Assembly (NCBI GenBank): GCA_017415765.1
Contig: JAFQED010000060.1
Location: forward strand, 1-59,279
Direction of reading: 5' to 3'
Source: Desulfovibrio sp.
GTDB lineage: Bacteria > Desulfobacterota > Desulfovibrionia > Desulfovibrionales > Desulfovibrionaceae
Length of the DNA: 59,279 nt
Part shown: positions 1 through 8,402 of the stretch, piece after piece
How the letters are laid out: every line of letters begins with the position of its first letter
How positions within the stretch are numbered: the stretch's first letter is position 1
Made by a program: the position numbers and the translations under genes
Notes under the pieces: generated by a model
The model's input: the letters and a program-made list of their open reading frames with translations, nothing else
Database searches by the model: none
What the model was told of the DNA's origin: nothing

Positions 1-367
1 AGGCCGCCTTTTGTACGTCCGATACATCGGGAAAGGCCCCTTTTTTCAGCAGACTTGCTGCTGTCCTGTGGGCCTTGAGATGAGTTGAGTCAATCATCAA
101 TCGTGTTGTGGAGCCATTTTGCTCAACAAGCTCAGCAAAAATCCTGTTGAAGACACCCATTCGGCTCCAGCGGATGAAGCGATTATAGAGAGTTTTGTAT
201 GGCCCATACTCACGAGGGGCATCCTTCCATTGCAGACCCTGCTTGATAACATAAATAATTCCGCTGACGATACGTCTGTCATCGACTCTTGGAACCCCAT
301 GAGAACGGGGAAAATAGCACTTGATCCGGTCAATCTGCTCTTGGGAAAGATAAAAAAGTTCTTTCAT
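1..367 (-). CDS. IS5-family transposase, N-terminal part (cut by window edge)
   Basis: Reading the minus strand from an ATG at 367 gives an uninterrupted frame to base 1: MKELFYLSQEQIDRIKCYFP at the N-terminus, then W-K-D-A-P-R-E-Y-G-P-Y-K-T-L-Y-N-R and I-D-S-T-H-L-K-A-H-R-T. This is the typical start of an IS5/IS427-group transposase. The Asp of IDSTHLKAH is where the first catalytic Asp of the DDE site lies in this family. The ATG has a good ribosome site (GGAGGGTACA). About 122 codons are visible and the rest lies outside the window, so whether the element is intact or uses a frameshift, as some IS427 members do, cannot be told. Confidence 0.85.
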   Translation of the reverse strand, partial: MKELFYLSQEQIDRIKCYFPRSHGVPRVDDRRIVSGIIYVIKQGLQWKDAPREYGPYKTLYNRFIRWSRMGVFNRIFAELVEQNGSTTRLMIDSTHLKAHRTAASLLKKGAFPDVSDVQKAA

Positions 368-432
368 TGTACCCTCCTTGGCTCACGATAAGAACTTTTT
401 TCCTTTTTGACAATTAACGAGTCCTGACCCTA
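1..432 (-). mobile_element. IS5-type insertion sequence, transposase-start end only
   Basis: The transposase reading frame and about 60 bp of upstream sequence are present. The boundary is probably near 420-436, at a GAGTCCTGACCCTAAAC stretch, because IS427-group elements tend to end in such sequences and to target CTAA-like sites. The other inverted repeat is outside the window, so the exact end is not proven. It is the only recognisable insertion sequence here. Confidence 0.55.
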
Positions 433-436
433 AACT
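407..436 (+). promoter_or_regulatory. possible outward promoter at the IS edge, pointing to carD
   Basis: A consensus -35 box TTGACA (407-412) lies inside the IS end. It is followed, 18 bp on, by TAAACT (431-436), a 4 of 6 match to the -10 box at the probable junction. It points towards carD, whose start is about 175 bp downstream. Function is inferred. Confidence 0.35.
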
Positions 437-613
437 TTTAATGCCTCCTCCTTCATGCGATTGCCTTGATTGCCCTGGCTCCCATACTGGACAGATTTGC
501 CAAAACAGTATAGCATACTAAAAGAGTGGAAAATTTTTGCGCCACTGGCATTAGCTGTCCGCACAGGGGCAGCAGCGCAGTGCAGCACCTGAGCGGCAGC
601 AGACGGTGAAAAC

Positions 614-1120
614 ATGTTCACAACAGATGAGCTTGTTGTATATCCAGCCCAGGGCGTGGGCAAGATAGAGGGTATAGACTGCAAAGATATAGGCGGTGTT
701 GCCTGTGAATTTTATGTTGTACGCATCCGGGGCAACAACATCACACTGATGGTACCTGTAAGTAATGCCGCGCATGTGGGCTTGCGGCATCTTGTCACGG
801 CAGAAAAAGCCCAGGCCATCCTCGACAGTCTGCGAGCTGGTACGCAAAAAACGGTTCATCCCGGGCAAAACTGGAATCGCCGCTTTCGGGAGTATTCTGA
901 ACGGCTCAAAAGCCCTGACCTTGCCGAGGTCATGGAAGTCCTGCGCGAACTGCTGATCGTCGGGCGCGCCAAGGAACTCTCCTTTGGTGAACGCCGCTTG
1001 CAAGAGCAGGCCATGAACCTTGTCAGTGGGGAGCTGGCCGAAGTTCTCAACCTGTCTGAAGCTGACCTGCGTAACGAATTGCATGAGATATATGCGCCAT
1101 CCCCCTCTGTTACAACGTAA
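614..1120 (+). CDS. carD: CarD family transcriptional regulator
   Basis: 168-aa protein, the usual CarD/CdnL length. The N-terminal RNA-polymerase-interacting domain starts at residue 7 with [15 protein letters not shown], the same fold as the RID of Mfd. The C-terminal half is helical ([20 protein letters not shown] and [20 protein letters not shown]), as expected for the DNA-minor-groove-binding part. CarD proteins bind the RNAP beta subunit and stabilise open promoter complexes. rho follows 149 bp downstream on the same strand, so two general transcription factors lie together. Upstream is the IS element, which may have changed its promoter. The ribosome site is weak (GACGGTGAAAAC). Confidence 0.9.
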   Translation: MFTTDELVVYPAQGVGKIEGIDCKDIGGVACEFYVVRIRGNNITLMVPVSNAAHVGLRHLVTAEKAQAILDSLRAGTQKTVHPGQNWNRRFREYSERLKSPDLAEVMEVLRELLIVGRAKELSFGERRLQEQAMNLVSGELAEVLNLSEADLRNELHEIYAPSPSVTT

Positions 1121-1269
1121 GGCCGCAAAACAACACTAAAATTTTTTCTTGCCACAGCACACAAGATGCGCTAAAGGCATGGGGACATTTCTTTTTGTCT
1201 CTCCATGCTTCCTGTCGTGTACGGCATTGTAACCGTGTCGTAAATGCCCACCAACAACATTGGATTATT

Positions 1270-2565
1270 ATGCGTAAGAAGAAAGTGACGCCAGCCCTGT
1301 CGAATGACAGTGCCATGAGCCTTACAGACCTGAAAACCCGCAGTATGCAAGAGCTGATGGAGCTTGCGGAACAATACGAAATTGAAAACGCCAGCTCCAT
1401 GCGCAAGCAGGAACTCATCTTTGCCCTGCTTTCGACCTGCGCCTCACAAAACGGCGTCATCTACGGGGATGGCGTGCTGGAAATCCTGCCCGATGGCTTT
1501 GGTTTTTTGCGCTCCCCCCTGTGCAGCTATATGCCCGGCCCGGACGACATCTATGTTTCTCCATCGCAGATCCGGCGTTTTTCGCTGCGAAAAGGGGATA
1601 TCGTTTCTGGGCAGATCCGCCCCCCCAAAGAAGGGGAACGCTATTTTGCCTTGCTCAAGGTAACAGAAATAGGCTTTGAACCCCCAGAAAACGCCAAGAA
1701 TCTCGTCCTCTTCGACAACCTCACCCCCATCTATCCCGACCAGCAACTGGTTATGGAGAACGGCGACAAAAATCTTTCCAACCGGGTGATCGACCTGATG
1801 GCCCCCATCGGCTGTGGCCAGCGCGGCACTATTGTGGCCCCGCCCCGCACCGGCAAGACCATCCTGCTGCAATCCCTGGCCAATGCCATCAACGCCAACA
1901 ATCCCGATGTCTATCTCATCGTCCTGCTGATTGACGAGCGGCCGGAAGAAGTGACAGACATGGAGCGCACTGTCAAAAAGGCAGAAGTCATCAGCTCCAC
2001 CTTTGACGAACCGCCACAACGCCATGTGCAGGTTTGTGAAATGGTGCTGGAGAAAGCCAAACGACTGGTGGAACGCAAACGAGACGTGGTCATTCTGCTG
2101 GATTCCATCACCCGCCTGGGTCGGGCTTACAATGCCGTGACGCCCTCCTCTGGCCGTGTGCTTACCGGCGGGCTGGATGCCAATGCCCTGCAACGCCCCA
2201 AACGCTTTTTTGGTGCTGCCCGCAATATAGAAGAAGGTGGCAGCCTGACCATAATTGCCACGGCACTTATTGACACTGGTTCCCGCATGGACGAAGTTAT
2301 TTTTGAAGAGTTCAAGGGAACCGGCAATATGGAAATCTATCTGGATCGCCATCTTTCCGAAAAGCGTGTCTTCCCGGCCATTGACATCAACCGCACAGGC
2401 ACCCGCAAGGAAGACCTGCTCCTGCCCGATGAGGTACTCAACCGGGTCTGGATACTCCGTAAAATTCTGGCCCCCATGTCGCCGCTGGACAGCATGGAAT
2501 TTTTGCTGGACAAGATGCGCGGAACAAAATCCAACAAGGATTTTCTCAACGCCATGGGCAAATAA
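1270..2565 (+). CDS. rho: transcription termination factor Rho
   Basis: 431 aa from the ATG at 1270. In-frame alternatives are a TTG at 1195 and an ATG at 1315, and none has a strong ribosome site. The Rho N domain ([20 protein letters not shown]) comes first. Next is the cold-shock-like RNA-binding domain ([16 protein letters not shown], then [16 protein letters not shown]). The hexameric RecA-type ATPase has Walker A APPRTGKT near residue 190 and Walker [17 protein letters not shown] near 273. It terminates transcription of untranslated RNA using ATP. The 149-bp leader after carD could carry autoregulation, a known property of rho genes, but no element is identifiable. Confidence 0.96.
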   Translation: MRKKKVTPALSNDSAMSLTDLKTRSMQELMELAEQYEIENASSMRKQELIFALLSTCASQNGVIYGDGVLEILPDGFGFLRSPLCSYMPGPDDIYVSPSQIRRFSLRKGDIVSGQIRPPKEGERYFALLKVTEIGFEPPENAKNLVLFDNLTPIYPDQQLVMENGDKNLSNRVIDLMAPIGCGQRGTIVAPPRTGKTILLQSLANAINANNPDVYLIVLLIDERPEEVTDMERTVKKAEVISSTFDEPPQRHVQVCEMVLEKAKRLVERKRDVVILLDSITRLGRAYNAVTPSSGRVLTGGLDANALQRPKRFFGAARNIEEGGSLTIIATALIDTGSRMDEVIFEEFKGTGNMEIYLDRHLSEKRVFPAIDINRTGTRKEDLLLPDEVLNRVWILRKILAPMSPLDSMEFLLDKMRGTKSNKDFLNAMGK

Positions 2566-2597
2566 GTCACTTCAGGCAGGATGCAAGGGTGAAAATA

Positions 2598-2630
2598 GCA
2601 AGGGCCTCCGACAATGTCGGAGGCCCTTGC
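2598..2630. terminator. long hairpin between rho and tpx
   Basis: GCAAGGGCCTCCGACA pairs perfectly with the sequence that follows almost directly, giving a very stable stem. It sits between the convergent rho and tpx genes. A short U-rich run (TATTTTC) follows on the minus strand and none on the plus strand, so it best fits tpx but may serve both. Confidence 0.8.
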
Positions 2631-2655
2631 AGTATCTGGACAAATATCTGCGGTG

Positions 2656-3159
2656 CTAGACCAGAGCCTTCACTGCGGCAAGGGCGGCATCATAGTCAGG
2701 TTCGCTGCTCACTTCAGGCACGATCTGGCTGTAGGCCACATTACCATCCGCGTCCAGCACAAAGATGGCACGAGTCAGCAGACGCAGCTCCTGGATGAGC
2801 ACGCCGTAGTCCTTACCAAACTGGGCTTCCTTATAGTCGGACAGGCTCTGCACGGCAGCCACACCAGCAGCACCGCACCAGCGGGCCTGGGCAAAGGGCA
2901 GGTCACAACTGACAGCCAGGATCTGCACCTTGTCGGAAAGCTGCGCGGCTTCGCTGTTGAAGCGGCGCACTTCCATGTCGCAAACCGGCGTATCCAGCGA
3001 GGGCACGCAGAGCAGCACCAGCACCTTGCCCGCATAGTCCTTGAGGCTGCGAGGGCTGAGGTCATTGGCCACAAGGGCAAAATCGGGGGCCTTCTGGCCC
3101 ACGGCAGGCACCTGACCTACGAGATGGAGGGGAGCACCCTTGAATGTAACAGTATTCAT
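2656..3159 (-). CDS. tpx: thiol peroxidase (Tpx, 2-Cys peroxiredoxin)
   Basis: 167 aa, full family length. The peroxidatic motif VPSLDTPVCD puts the peroxidatic Cys at residue 60. DLPFAQARWCGAAGV puts the resolving Cys at 95, the Tpx spacing. Two further Cys (51 and 85) lie nearby. Tpx reduces hydroperoxides with thioredoxin as donor in the cytoplasm, a useful activity in an oxygen-sensitive sulfate reducer. The ATG follows AAGGAGTTGTT, an excellent ribosome site, and a promoter candidate lies directly upstream. Confidence 0.95.
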   Translation of the reverse strand: MNTVTFKGAPLHLVGQVPAVGQKAPDFALVANDLSPRSLKDYAGKVLVLLCVPSLDTPVCDMEVRRFNSEAAQLSDKVQILAVSCDLPFAQARWCGAAGVAAVQSLSDYKEAQFGKDYGVLIQELRLLTRAIFVLDADGNVAYSQIVPEVSSEPDYDAALAAVKALV

Positions 3160-3176
3160 AACAACTCCTTGTGAGT

Positions 3177-3205
3177 ATCATATTGAGGAGCTAGAGATTG
3201 GACAA
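3177..3205 (-). promoter_or_regulatory. probable sigma-70 promoter of tpx
   Basis: On the minus strand TTGTCC (3200-3205, 4 of 6) is followed 17 bp later by TATGAT (3177-3182, 5 of 6), about 20 bp before the ATG. The spacing is ideal. An A/T hairpin-like stretch just upstream may end prmA transcription. Confidence 0.45.
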
Positions 3206-3262
3206 AAAAGTCCTTCTTGTCAAGAATGATTTTTATCAGCAGAGGTAAGCGCGTGAAGCAGC

Positions 3263-4111
3263 TTACTCCCAGACAAGGGCGCACCACTCGCCTTGCAGTA
3301 CGGAACGCGGTTCGGGCAGTCCCTCTGTCCTGTAGGCGGCAATAACGCCTGCGGCCTGAATTTCCAGCAGGCCAGACAACACAAGACATCCCTCCTCTGC
3401 CACTGCGGCCCGTATTTGCGGGGCCATCTCAGTCAGCGGTCGGGCCAGAATGTTGGCAAGCACCAGGTCAAAACAACGCCCTGCAGCCCCATCCACACTG
3501 CCTGTGGCCAGCTCAAAGCCCTCCACCTTGTTGAGAGCGCGGTTCTCCACAGCATTGCCCACTGCCAAGGGGTCAATATCCAGTCCAAGGCCGTGCAGGC
3601 CGCTCTTGCAGCAGCCGATACCCAGCACACCGGAACCTGTGCCCAAATCCAGAAAACTCTGTCCGGCCCTGATACGACCACTATCCAGAAGCTCACTGAC
3701 TACCGAAAGGCACAAGGCTGTCGTGGCATGATGCCCCGTGCCAAAGGCACTCTTGGGTTCGATCAGGATGGGAGTGCGGCCGGGAAAATCCTTTGTATCC
3801 GCCAACCACGGTGGCAGGACAACAAAACGGCTGCCGCAGGGCACTGGCGTAAAAAACTGCCGCCACGCTGCAAGCCAATCCTGCGCCTCTACCCTTTCCA
3901 ACACATAGCGCGCAGCGGGGGCAACTGCCCATAAGGTATTTTGGAGCTGCACGAGCCAGTCTTCCTGCTCGCAATGCAGACGAAAGAGCATCTGGCCCGT
4001 GGGGAGGCTCTCCTCTTCCCAGCCATACACGGCATGCAGGGCCAGATGCCCGGCAAGCAAGTCAAAATCTGCTTCTTCAGCCAAAATATCCAGACGGAAC
4101 AATGTATCCAT
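3263..4111 (-). CDS. prmA: ribosomal protein L11 methyltransferase
   Basis: 282 aa. The substrate-recognition half carries a W-x-x-x-W pattern (QDWLAAWRQFFTPV). The hallmark IEPKSAFGTGHHATT follows at about 118-131, then the SAM-binding loop D155-L-G-T-G-S-G and LANILARPL, which matches the catalytic N-x-x motif of PrmA. The enzyme trimethylates L11 with S-adenosylmethionine. It ends about 100 bp before tpx on the same strand. Upstream lie about 95 bp without a gene and then the 139-bp repeat. Confidence 0.93.
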   Translation of the reverse strand: MDTLFRLDILAEEADFDLLAGHLALHAVYGWEEESLPTGQMLFRLHCEQEDWLVQLQNTLWAVAPAARYVLERVEAQDWLAAWRQFFTPVPCGSRFVVLPPWLADTKDFPGRTPILIEPKSAFGTGHHATTALCLSVVSELLDSGRIRAGQSFLDLGTGSGVLGIGCCKSGLHGLGLDIDPLAVGNAVENRALNKVEGFELATGSVDGAAGRCFDLVLANILARPLTEMAPQIRAAVAEEGCLVLSGLLEIQAAGVIAAYRTEGLPEPRSVLQGEWCALVWE

Positions 4112-4206
4112 ACCCTATCCTGCCAGCCTGTAACTGGCCCTGTTTGCCAGAATATTATTTTGATTATAGATGACTGTTGCCAAGACAATGTTCCTAGTGC
4201 ATTTTT

Positions 4207-4345
4207 TGATTGAAACACTCTGCGTTTCAATCGTCACGCTGCCTACGCTTCGCGGGAAAAGCGCGGTTTTCCCGCTTGCTTACGGCGCGGGCGTCCGCTC
4301 TCGCGTCCGCCAGAGCGACTGCCATTTTCAATGGCATTTCGCTCT
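4207..4345 (-). repeat. 139-bp multi-hairpin dispersed element, copy A
   Basis: This is the reverse complement of 59141-59279 with one difference in 139 positions. Read on the minus strand it begins AGAGCGA at 4345, directly at the stop codon of the upstream membrane-protein gene: the TAG uses the first two bases of the element. It contains a nested hairpin (AGAGCGA/TCGCTCT enclosing GCCATT/AATGGC), a GC-rich middle part, a 9-bp stem GCGGGAAAA/TTTTCCCGC and a terminal stem GATTGAAAC/GTTTCAATC. The single difference turns a pair in the terminal stem into G-U in the minus-strand RNA. No reading frame is evident. Confidence 0.9.
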
Positions 4346-4841
4346 AAAAAAGCTGTCCCTTAGCCAGCCGGTGCAAAAGCAACAGCACATCCTGACCCAG
4401 AAAGAGCCAGAGAGCCGCCAGCAGCAGTGCCAGAAAACAATACTCCCCCAGGCTGCCTGTGCTGCACAGTTTGAAGGAAAACCGCCCCTTGCGGGAAAAG
4501 GGATGCCACGGCACACCCTGCGGCGTCAGCATATCCAGCAGGACATGGCTTGCCGCCCCAAAGGCCAAGCCGCTGAGTGCCGCCTTGATCGGAGGGGACA
4601 CAGGCAGGGCCAGGACAGCCAGAAATATGACCAGCCACCAACCCAGCCAATGACTTGTCCCACGGTGGATACGGTTGAAGACCCGTTGCCGCCCACGGGC
4701 CGTAGGGGCAAGGCCCGCCACACGCTGATCCAGAACGTCCGGTAGAATAGCCCCGAAACAGGCCGCAGCTATCCCTGCCGGTGGCAAATGCAGGGCCAGT
4801 CCCAGCCCCACGGCTGCCGCCTGATGGGTCATCCACTTCAT
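4344..4841 (-). CDS. YdjM/DUF457-type membrane protein (putative metal-dependent hydrolase)
   Basis: 165 aa with about four hydrophobic segments. Conserved points of the family are visible: MTHQAAAVG at the start, GAILPDVLDQR, then R-I-H-R-G-T-S-H-W, and AASHVLLDMLTPQGVPWHPF. The His and Asp residues are the presumed metal ligands. Family members are inner-membrane proteins of unclear function (E. coli YdjM is SOS-induced). The start lies 3 bp after the livF stop, so it is probably the last gene of the liv operon. Its stop codon overlaps the first bases of repeat copy A. Confidence 0.75.
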   Translation of the reverse strand: MKWMTHQAAAVGLGLALHLPPAGIAAACFGAILPDVLDQRVAGLAPTARGRQRVFNRIHRGTSHWLGWWLVIFLAVLALPVSPPIKAALSGLAFGAASHVLLDMLTPQGVPWHPFSRKGRFSFKLCSTGSLGEYCFLALLLAALWLFLGQDVLLLLHRLAKGQLF

Positions 4842-4844
4842 GGG

Positions 4845-5567
4845 CTAGCCGCCGAGATAGGCTTCCTTGACCCTGGGGTTTTCCAGCAGTTCGCGCCCCG
4901 GCCCTTCCAGTACCACCCTGCCCACTTCAAGGATATAGGCATAGTGCGCTACAGACAGGGCGGCAAAGGCGTTTTGCTCTACCAGCAGTACGGTTTTGCC
5001 CTCGGCATTGATGCGCTTGATGATGGAGAAAATCTCCTGCACCAGCAGGGGCGCGAGGCCAAGGGAAGGCTCATCCAGCATCAGCAGGTCGGGCCGGCTC
5101 ATCAGGGCACGCCCCACGGCCAGCATTTGCTGTTCCCCGCCCGAAAGGGTGCCACCCTTCTGCCAATACCGCTCCTGCAAACGCGGAAAGAGCGAATAGA
5201 CCCACTCCAGGTCAGCTGCAATACCATCCCTGTCAGTGCGGGAATACGCCCCAAGCCGGAGGTTCTCCTCCACGGTCAGATGCGGCAGGATACGACGCCC
5301 CTCAGGCGAAAGAGCAATACCCCGGCGCACCATGTCCTCCGGCTTCAGGCCCATAAGTGAAACAGGGCTGTCCCCCTCATGCCGGGTCAGCAAAATATCG
5401 CCAGTCACACTTTTGTTCAGACCGGCGATGGAGCGGATAATACTGCTTTTGCCCGCGCCATTGGCCCCGATCAGGGTCACAATACTGCCCCGCCTGATGT
5501 GCAGGCTTGCGCCCTGCACGGCCTGGATGCCGCCATAGCGCACATGCAGGTCACGAATCTCAAGCAT
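4845..5567 (-). CDS. livF: branched-chain amino acid ABC transporter ATP-binding protein LivF
   Basis: 240 aa from the ATG at 5567, chosen because MLEIRDLHVRYGG is the standard LivF start; the frame is open further upstream. Walker A GANGAGKS lies at 34-41. The signature is LSGGEQQMLAVGRAL, Walker B is LLMLDEPSLGLAP, and the H-loop region includes LLVEQNA. LivF is one of the two cytoplasmic ATPases of the HAAT-family importer. The start overlaps the livG stop by 8 bp, implying translational coupling. Confidence 0.93.
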   Translation of the reverse strand: MLEIRDLHVRYGGIQAVQGASLHIRRGSIVTLIGANGAGKSSIIRSIAGLNKSVTGDILLTRHEGDSPVSLMGLKPEDMVRRGIALSPEGRRILPHLTVEENLRLGAYSRTDRDGIAADLEWVYSLFPRLQERYWQKGGTLSGGEQQMLAVGRALMSRPDLLMLDEPSLGLAPLLVQEIFSIIKRINAEGKTVLLVEQNAFAALSVAHYAYILEVGRVVLEGPGRELLENPRVKEAYLGG

Positions 5568-6378
5568 CTTGCACCGCCATGTCTTCTCCCAGATAGGCAC
5601 GGATAACCACCGGATTGGCACGGATGGCATCAGGCCCGCCCTCTGCTATCAACGCGCCGTATTCCATGACCCAGATATACTGGCAAACGCCCATGACTAC
5701 CTTCATGTCATGCTCTATGAGCAGGATCGTCAGGTCAAACTCATCGCGGATATGCCCGATGAAGTGCATCAGCTCAAGGCTTTCCTGCGGGTTCATGCCA
5801 GCGGCAGGTTCATCCAGCAGCAGCAGGCGCGGCTCTGTAGCCAGAGCCCGCGCGATTTCAAGGCGGCGTTGCGCCCCGTAGGGCAAACTGCCGGCCTTTT
5901 CGTCCAGATGTGCCCCAAGGCCCACGCGCTCGGCCAGCCGTCGGCTTTTTTCCACAATGGCGTCTTCCTCGCGCCAATAGGCGGGCAGTCCCAGCGGGGC
6001 CATCCACCACGGGCAATGACGGCGCACATGGCAGCCCACCATGATGTTTTCCTGCACGGTCATGGCCTGGGAAAGCCGAATGTTCTGAAAAGTGCGGGCC
6101 ATACCCAGACGGCAAATTTCACTGGGCTTGCGCCCCTTGATACTTTGACCGTCAAAAGTAACATCCCCTTCCTGTGGCGTATAAAAGCCGCTCAAGACGT
6201 TGAAGGCCGTAGTTTTGCCCGCGCCGTTAGGGCCGATGATACCCGCAATGGCCCCCCTGGGCACGGCAAGGCTCAGTTCGCTCACAGCAGTAACACCGCC
6301 AAAGCGCATGGTAACGTCACGGGCAAGCAAGAGAGCTTGCGACGGGTCAGGCTGTGTGGGCAAAGGAATCTTACTCAT
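5560..6378 (-). CDS. livG: branched-chain amino acid ABC transporter ATP-binding protein LivG
   Basis: 272 aa. Walker A GPNGAGKTT lies at 49-57. The LivG-type signature is LPYGAQRRLEIARAL, with the usual Y-G-x-Q variant, and Walker B is LLLLDEPAAGMNPQE. The characteristic LivG C-terminus follows (LLIEHDMKVVMGVCQYIWVMEYGALIAEG). It pairs with LivF to power the importer. The ATG overlaps the livM stop in an ATGA arrangement. Confidence 0.94.
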   Translation of the reverse strand: MSKIPLPTQPDPSQALLLARDVTMRFGGVTAVSELSLAVPRGAIAGIIGPNGAGKTTAFNVLSGFYTPQEGDVTFDGQSIKGRKPSEICRLGMARTFQNIRLSQAMTVQENIMVGCHVRRHCPWWMAPLGLPAYWREEDAIVEKSRRLAERVGLGAHLDEKAGSLPYGAQRRLEIARALATEPRLLLLDEPAAGMNPQESLELMHFIGHIRDEFDLTILLIEHDMKVVMGVCQYIWVMEYGALIAEGGPDAIRANPVVIRAYLGEDMAVQDA

Positions 6379-7412
6379 GCCTTACCCCTCCCCAGCCATG
6401 CGGCCATGCTCTTCCATGTCAGCTCACGTGTGCCCATGATGCCTTCACGCCGATACAGGATGATGGCCAGCAATACCAGCGAAAAGACCACCATCCGCAT
6501 CCCCGGAATCCCCGGCAGCTCAAAAAGCCCAAAATCCATCGGCTCTTCAATGGCGCGCAGCCATTCCAGCAAAATGGTGATGACCGTTGCGCCCAGCACG
6601 CTGCCCGTCAGGGAGCCAAGCCCCCCAGCCACCACAAACATCAGTACGTTGAAGGTCAACAAGAAGTTGAACATCTTGGGGTCAATGGTGGACAGGTGGC
6701 TGCCCAGCAAGGCCCCACCCACCCCGGCAAAAAAAGCCCCCACACAAAACGAAAGCACCTTGTAGCCAAAGACATTGATGCCCATGACATTGGCCGCGAT
6801 TTCATTGTCGCGGATGCAGCGCAGCACATTGCCAAAGTTGCCATAGACCAGCCGGGCCAGCACGATCAGGGTAAAAAGCGTCCAGCCGTAGCAGGAAAGC
6901 AGACTGGCATGTTCCGGTATGCCCTTGATGCCCAGTGAACCGTTGGTGATGGCCGTAGCGTTGACGATGAGCACCCGGATTATCTCTGCAAAGCCCAGGG
7001 TCGCGATGCCAAGATAGTCATCGCCCAAGCGCAGCACAGGCACGGCAATGATCACCGCAAAGATGGTTGCTACAAAACCGCCGGCCAGCACCGATACCCA
7101 GAAGGGTGTGAACAGTTCCGAAAATGGCCAGATGATGGGTTCCAGTATCCACATCATCTCCTTTTGCGCCGGGTCAAGGATGCACAGGGCCGAAACATAG
7201 GCCCCAATGGCAATGAAACCGGCATGGCCCAGGGAAAAAAGCCCGGTGAAACCGTAAATCAGGTTCAGCGACAAGGCCAGGATGATGTTGATAAAGATGA
7301 GCCGGGCAATATAGAGCTGATAGTCACCCAGGAAGGATTCTGCCTGCCAGAGCAGCCCGCCAAAAAGCAGCATGACTGCAATGTTGAGGAGTGTCGTGCG
7401 GTCAGAGCGCAT
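6375..7412 (-). CDS. livM: branched-chain amino acid ABC transporter permease LivM
   Basis: 345 aa from the ATG at 7412. The frame is open upstream but overlaps livH, and MRSDRTTLLNIAVM is the natural start. It is a multi-pass inner-membrane protein with the LivM motif LSLNLIYGFTGLFSLGHAGFIAIGAY (about residues 35-60). The EAA-like loop region lies near GNFGNVLRCIRDNEIAANVMG, and VVAGGLGSLTGSVLGA follows later. It forms the channel together with LivH. The ATG shares one base with the livH TGA (TGATG). Confidence 0.94.
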   Translation of the reverse strand: MRSDRTTLLNIAVMLLFGGLLWQAESFLGDYQLYIARLIFINIILALSLNLIYGFTGLFSLGHAGFIAIGAYVSALCILDPAQKEMMWILEPIIWPFSELFTPFWVSVLAGGFVATIFAVIIAVPVLRLGDDYLGIATLGFAEIIRVLIVNATAITNGSLGIKGIPEHASLLSCYGWTLFTLIVLARLVYGNFGNVLRCIRDNEIAANVMGINVFGYKVLSFCVGAFFAGVGGALLGSHLSTIDPKMFNFLLTFNVLMFVVAGGLGSLTGSVLGATVITILLEWLRAIEEPMDFGLFELPGIPGMRMVVFSLVLLAIILYRREGIMGTRELTWKSMAAWLGRGKA

Positions 7413-8305
7413 CAGATCTTCTCCTCCATTTTTTCGCCCAGAAGGCCGGTTGGCTTGAAGAGCAGTACCAGCACCAGCAAGATGAAGGCAAAGGCATCGC
7501 GATAGCCGGAAAGCTCCGGCATAAAGGCCACGGTCATGATTTCCACAAAGCCAAGGGCCACACCGCCGATGACTGCCCCCTGGATGGAGCCGATACCACC
7601 AAAGACTGCCGCAATAAACGCCTTGAGTCCCGGCATGATGCCCATATACGGGTGTACCTGCGGATAGCGCAAAGCCCACATGATCCCCGATGCCGCAGCC
7701 AGTGCCGAACCAATGCAGAAGGTCAGGGCTATGATGTTGTCCACCTTGACGCCCAGCAGACGGGTCGTTTCAATGTCCTTGGAGATGGCACGCATGGCAA
7801 GGCCGGGCTTGGTCTTGTAGATAACCCAGAGCAAGATGCCCACCAGAATAATGGTCATGCCCGGCACAAAGGCTGTCAGCGGCAAGATCCGAAGGCCACC
7901 TATCTGCCATTCTGCCACCAGCCACTCCGGCTGAAGCACGGGGCGGGGCTGCCCGGTAAAGACCACCACAGCCAGACTTTCGATAAAAAATGAGACGGCA
8001 ATGGCACTGATAAGGGCAGAAATGCGCGGCGCATCCCGCAGGGGACGGTAGGCCACGCGCTCTATGACCACCCCCAGTACGCTGGAACCCACAATGGCCA
8101 TAACCGCAGCAATACCCCACGGCCAGCCAAAGGCAAAGGTGCCAAAAAAGACAAAATACGCGCCCACCATCAGGATGTCGCCGTGGGCAAAATTGATAAG
8201 GCGCAAAATGCCATAGACCATGGTGTAGCCTATGGCTATCAGCGCATAGAGCGACCCCAGGGTAAGGGCATTAAAAAAATGCTGCAAAAACATCTCAAGG
8301 CTCAT
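7412..8305 (-). CDS. livH: branched-chain amino acid ABC transporter permease LivH
   Basis: 297 aa from the ATG at 8305 (MSLEMFLQHFFNALTLGSLY), preceded by AGAGGTG. Typical LivH features are GSLYALIAIGYTMVYGILRL, INFAHGDILMVGAY, RAISKDIETTRLLGV (EAA-like loop) and AAVFGGIGSIQGAVIGG. It is an inner-membrane permease partner of LivM. About 100 bp separate it from livK, which is usual where the binding protein is made in excess. An upstream in-frame extension is unlikely to be translated. Confidence 0.94.
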   Translation of the reverse strand: MSLEMFLQHFFNALTLGSLYALIAIGYTMVYGILRLINFAHGDILMVGAYFVFFGTFAFGWPWGIAAVMAIVGSSVLGVVIERVAYRPLRDAPRISALISAIAVSFFIESLAVVVFTGQPRPVLQPEWLVAEWQIGGLRILPLTAFVPGMTIILVGILLWVIYKTKPGLAMRAISKDIETTRLLGVKVDNIIALTFCIGSALAAASGIMWALRYPQVHPYMGIMPGLKAFIAAVFGGIGSIQGAVIGGVALGFVEIMTVAFMPELSGYRDAFAFILLVLVLLFKPTGLLGEKMEEKI

Positions 8306-8402
8306 GGACACCTCTGAAGCAAGGCGGCCCGCATATGGGCCAGTAAGGCCGTGACCCCGCAGCGTACAGACGCCACGGGGCCACTTCAGCATGATAAGTT
8401 GT

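Noticed and set aside
488-514. TGGACA and TATAGC upstream of carD as a native promoter
   Set aside because: The spacer is only 15 bp, outside the good range; the evidence is too weak to list it.
614-2565. carD-rho as moved away from the prs-rplY-pth cluster by rearrangement
   Set aside because: I recall such genes lying closer in some Desulfovibrio genomes, and an IS lies upstream here, but this cannot be verified without genome comparison.
4207-4232. ATTGAAAC at the ends of the repeats, which is also the typical 3' end of many CRISPR repeats
   Set aside because: Here it is one arm of a hairpin whose other arm follows at once. There is no array of regularly spaced repeats and no cas gene.
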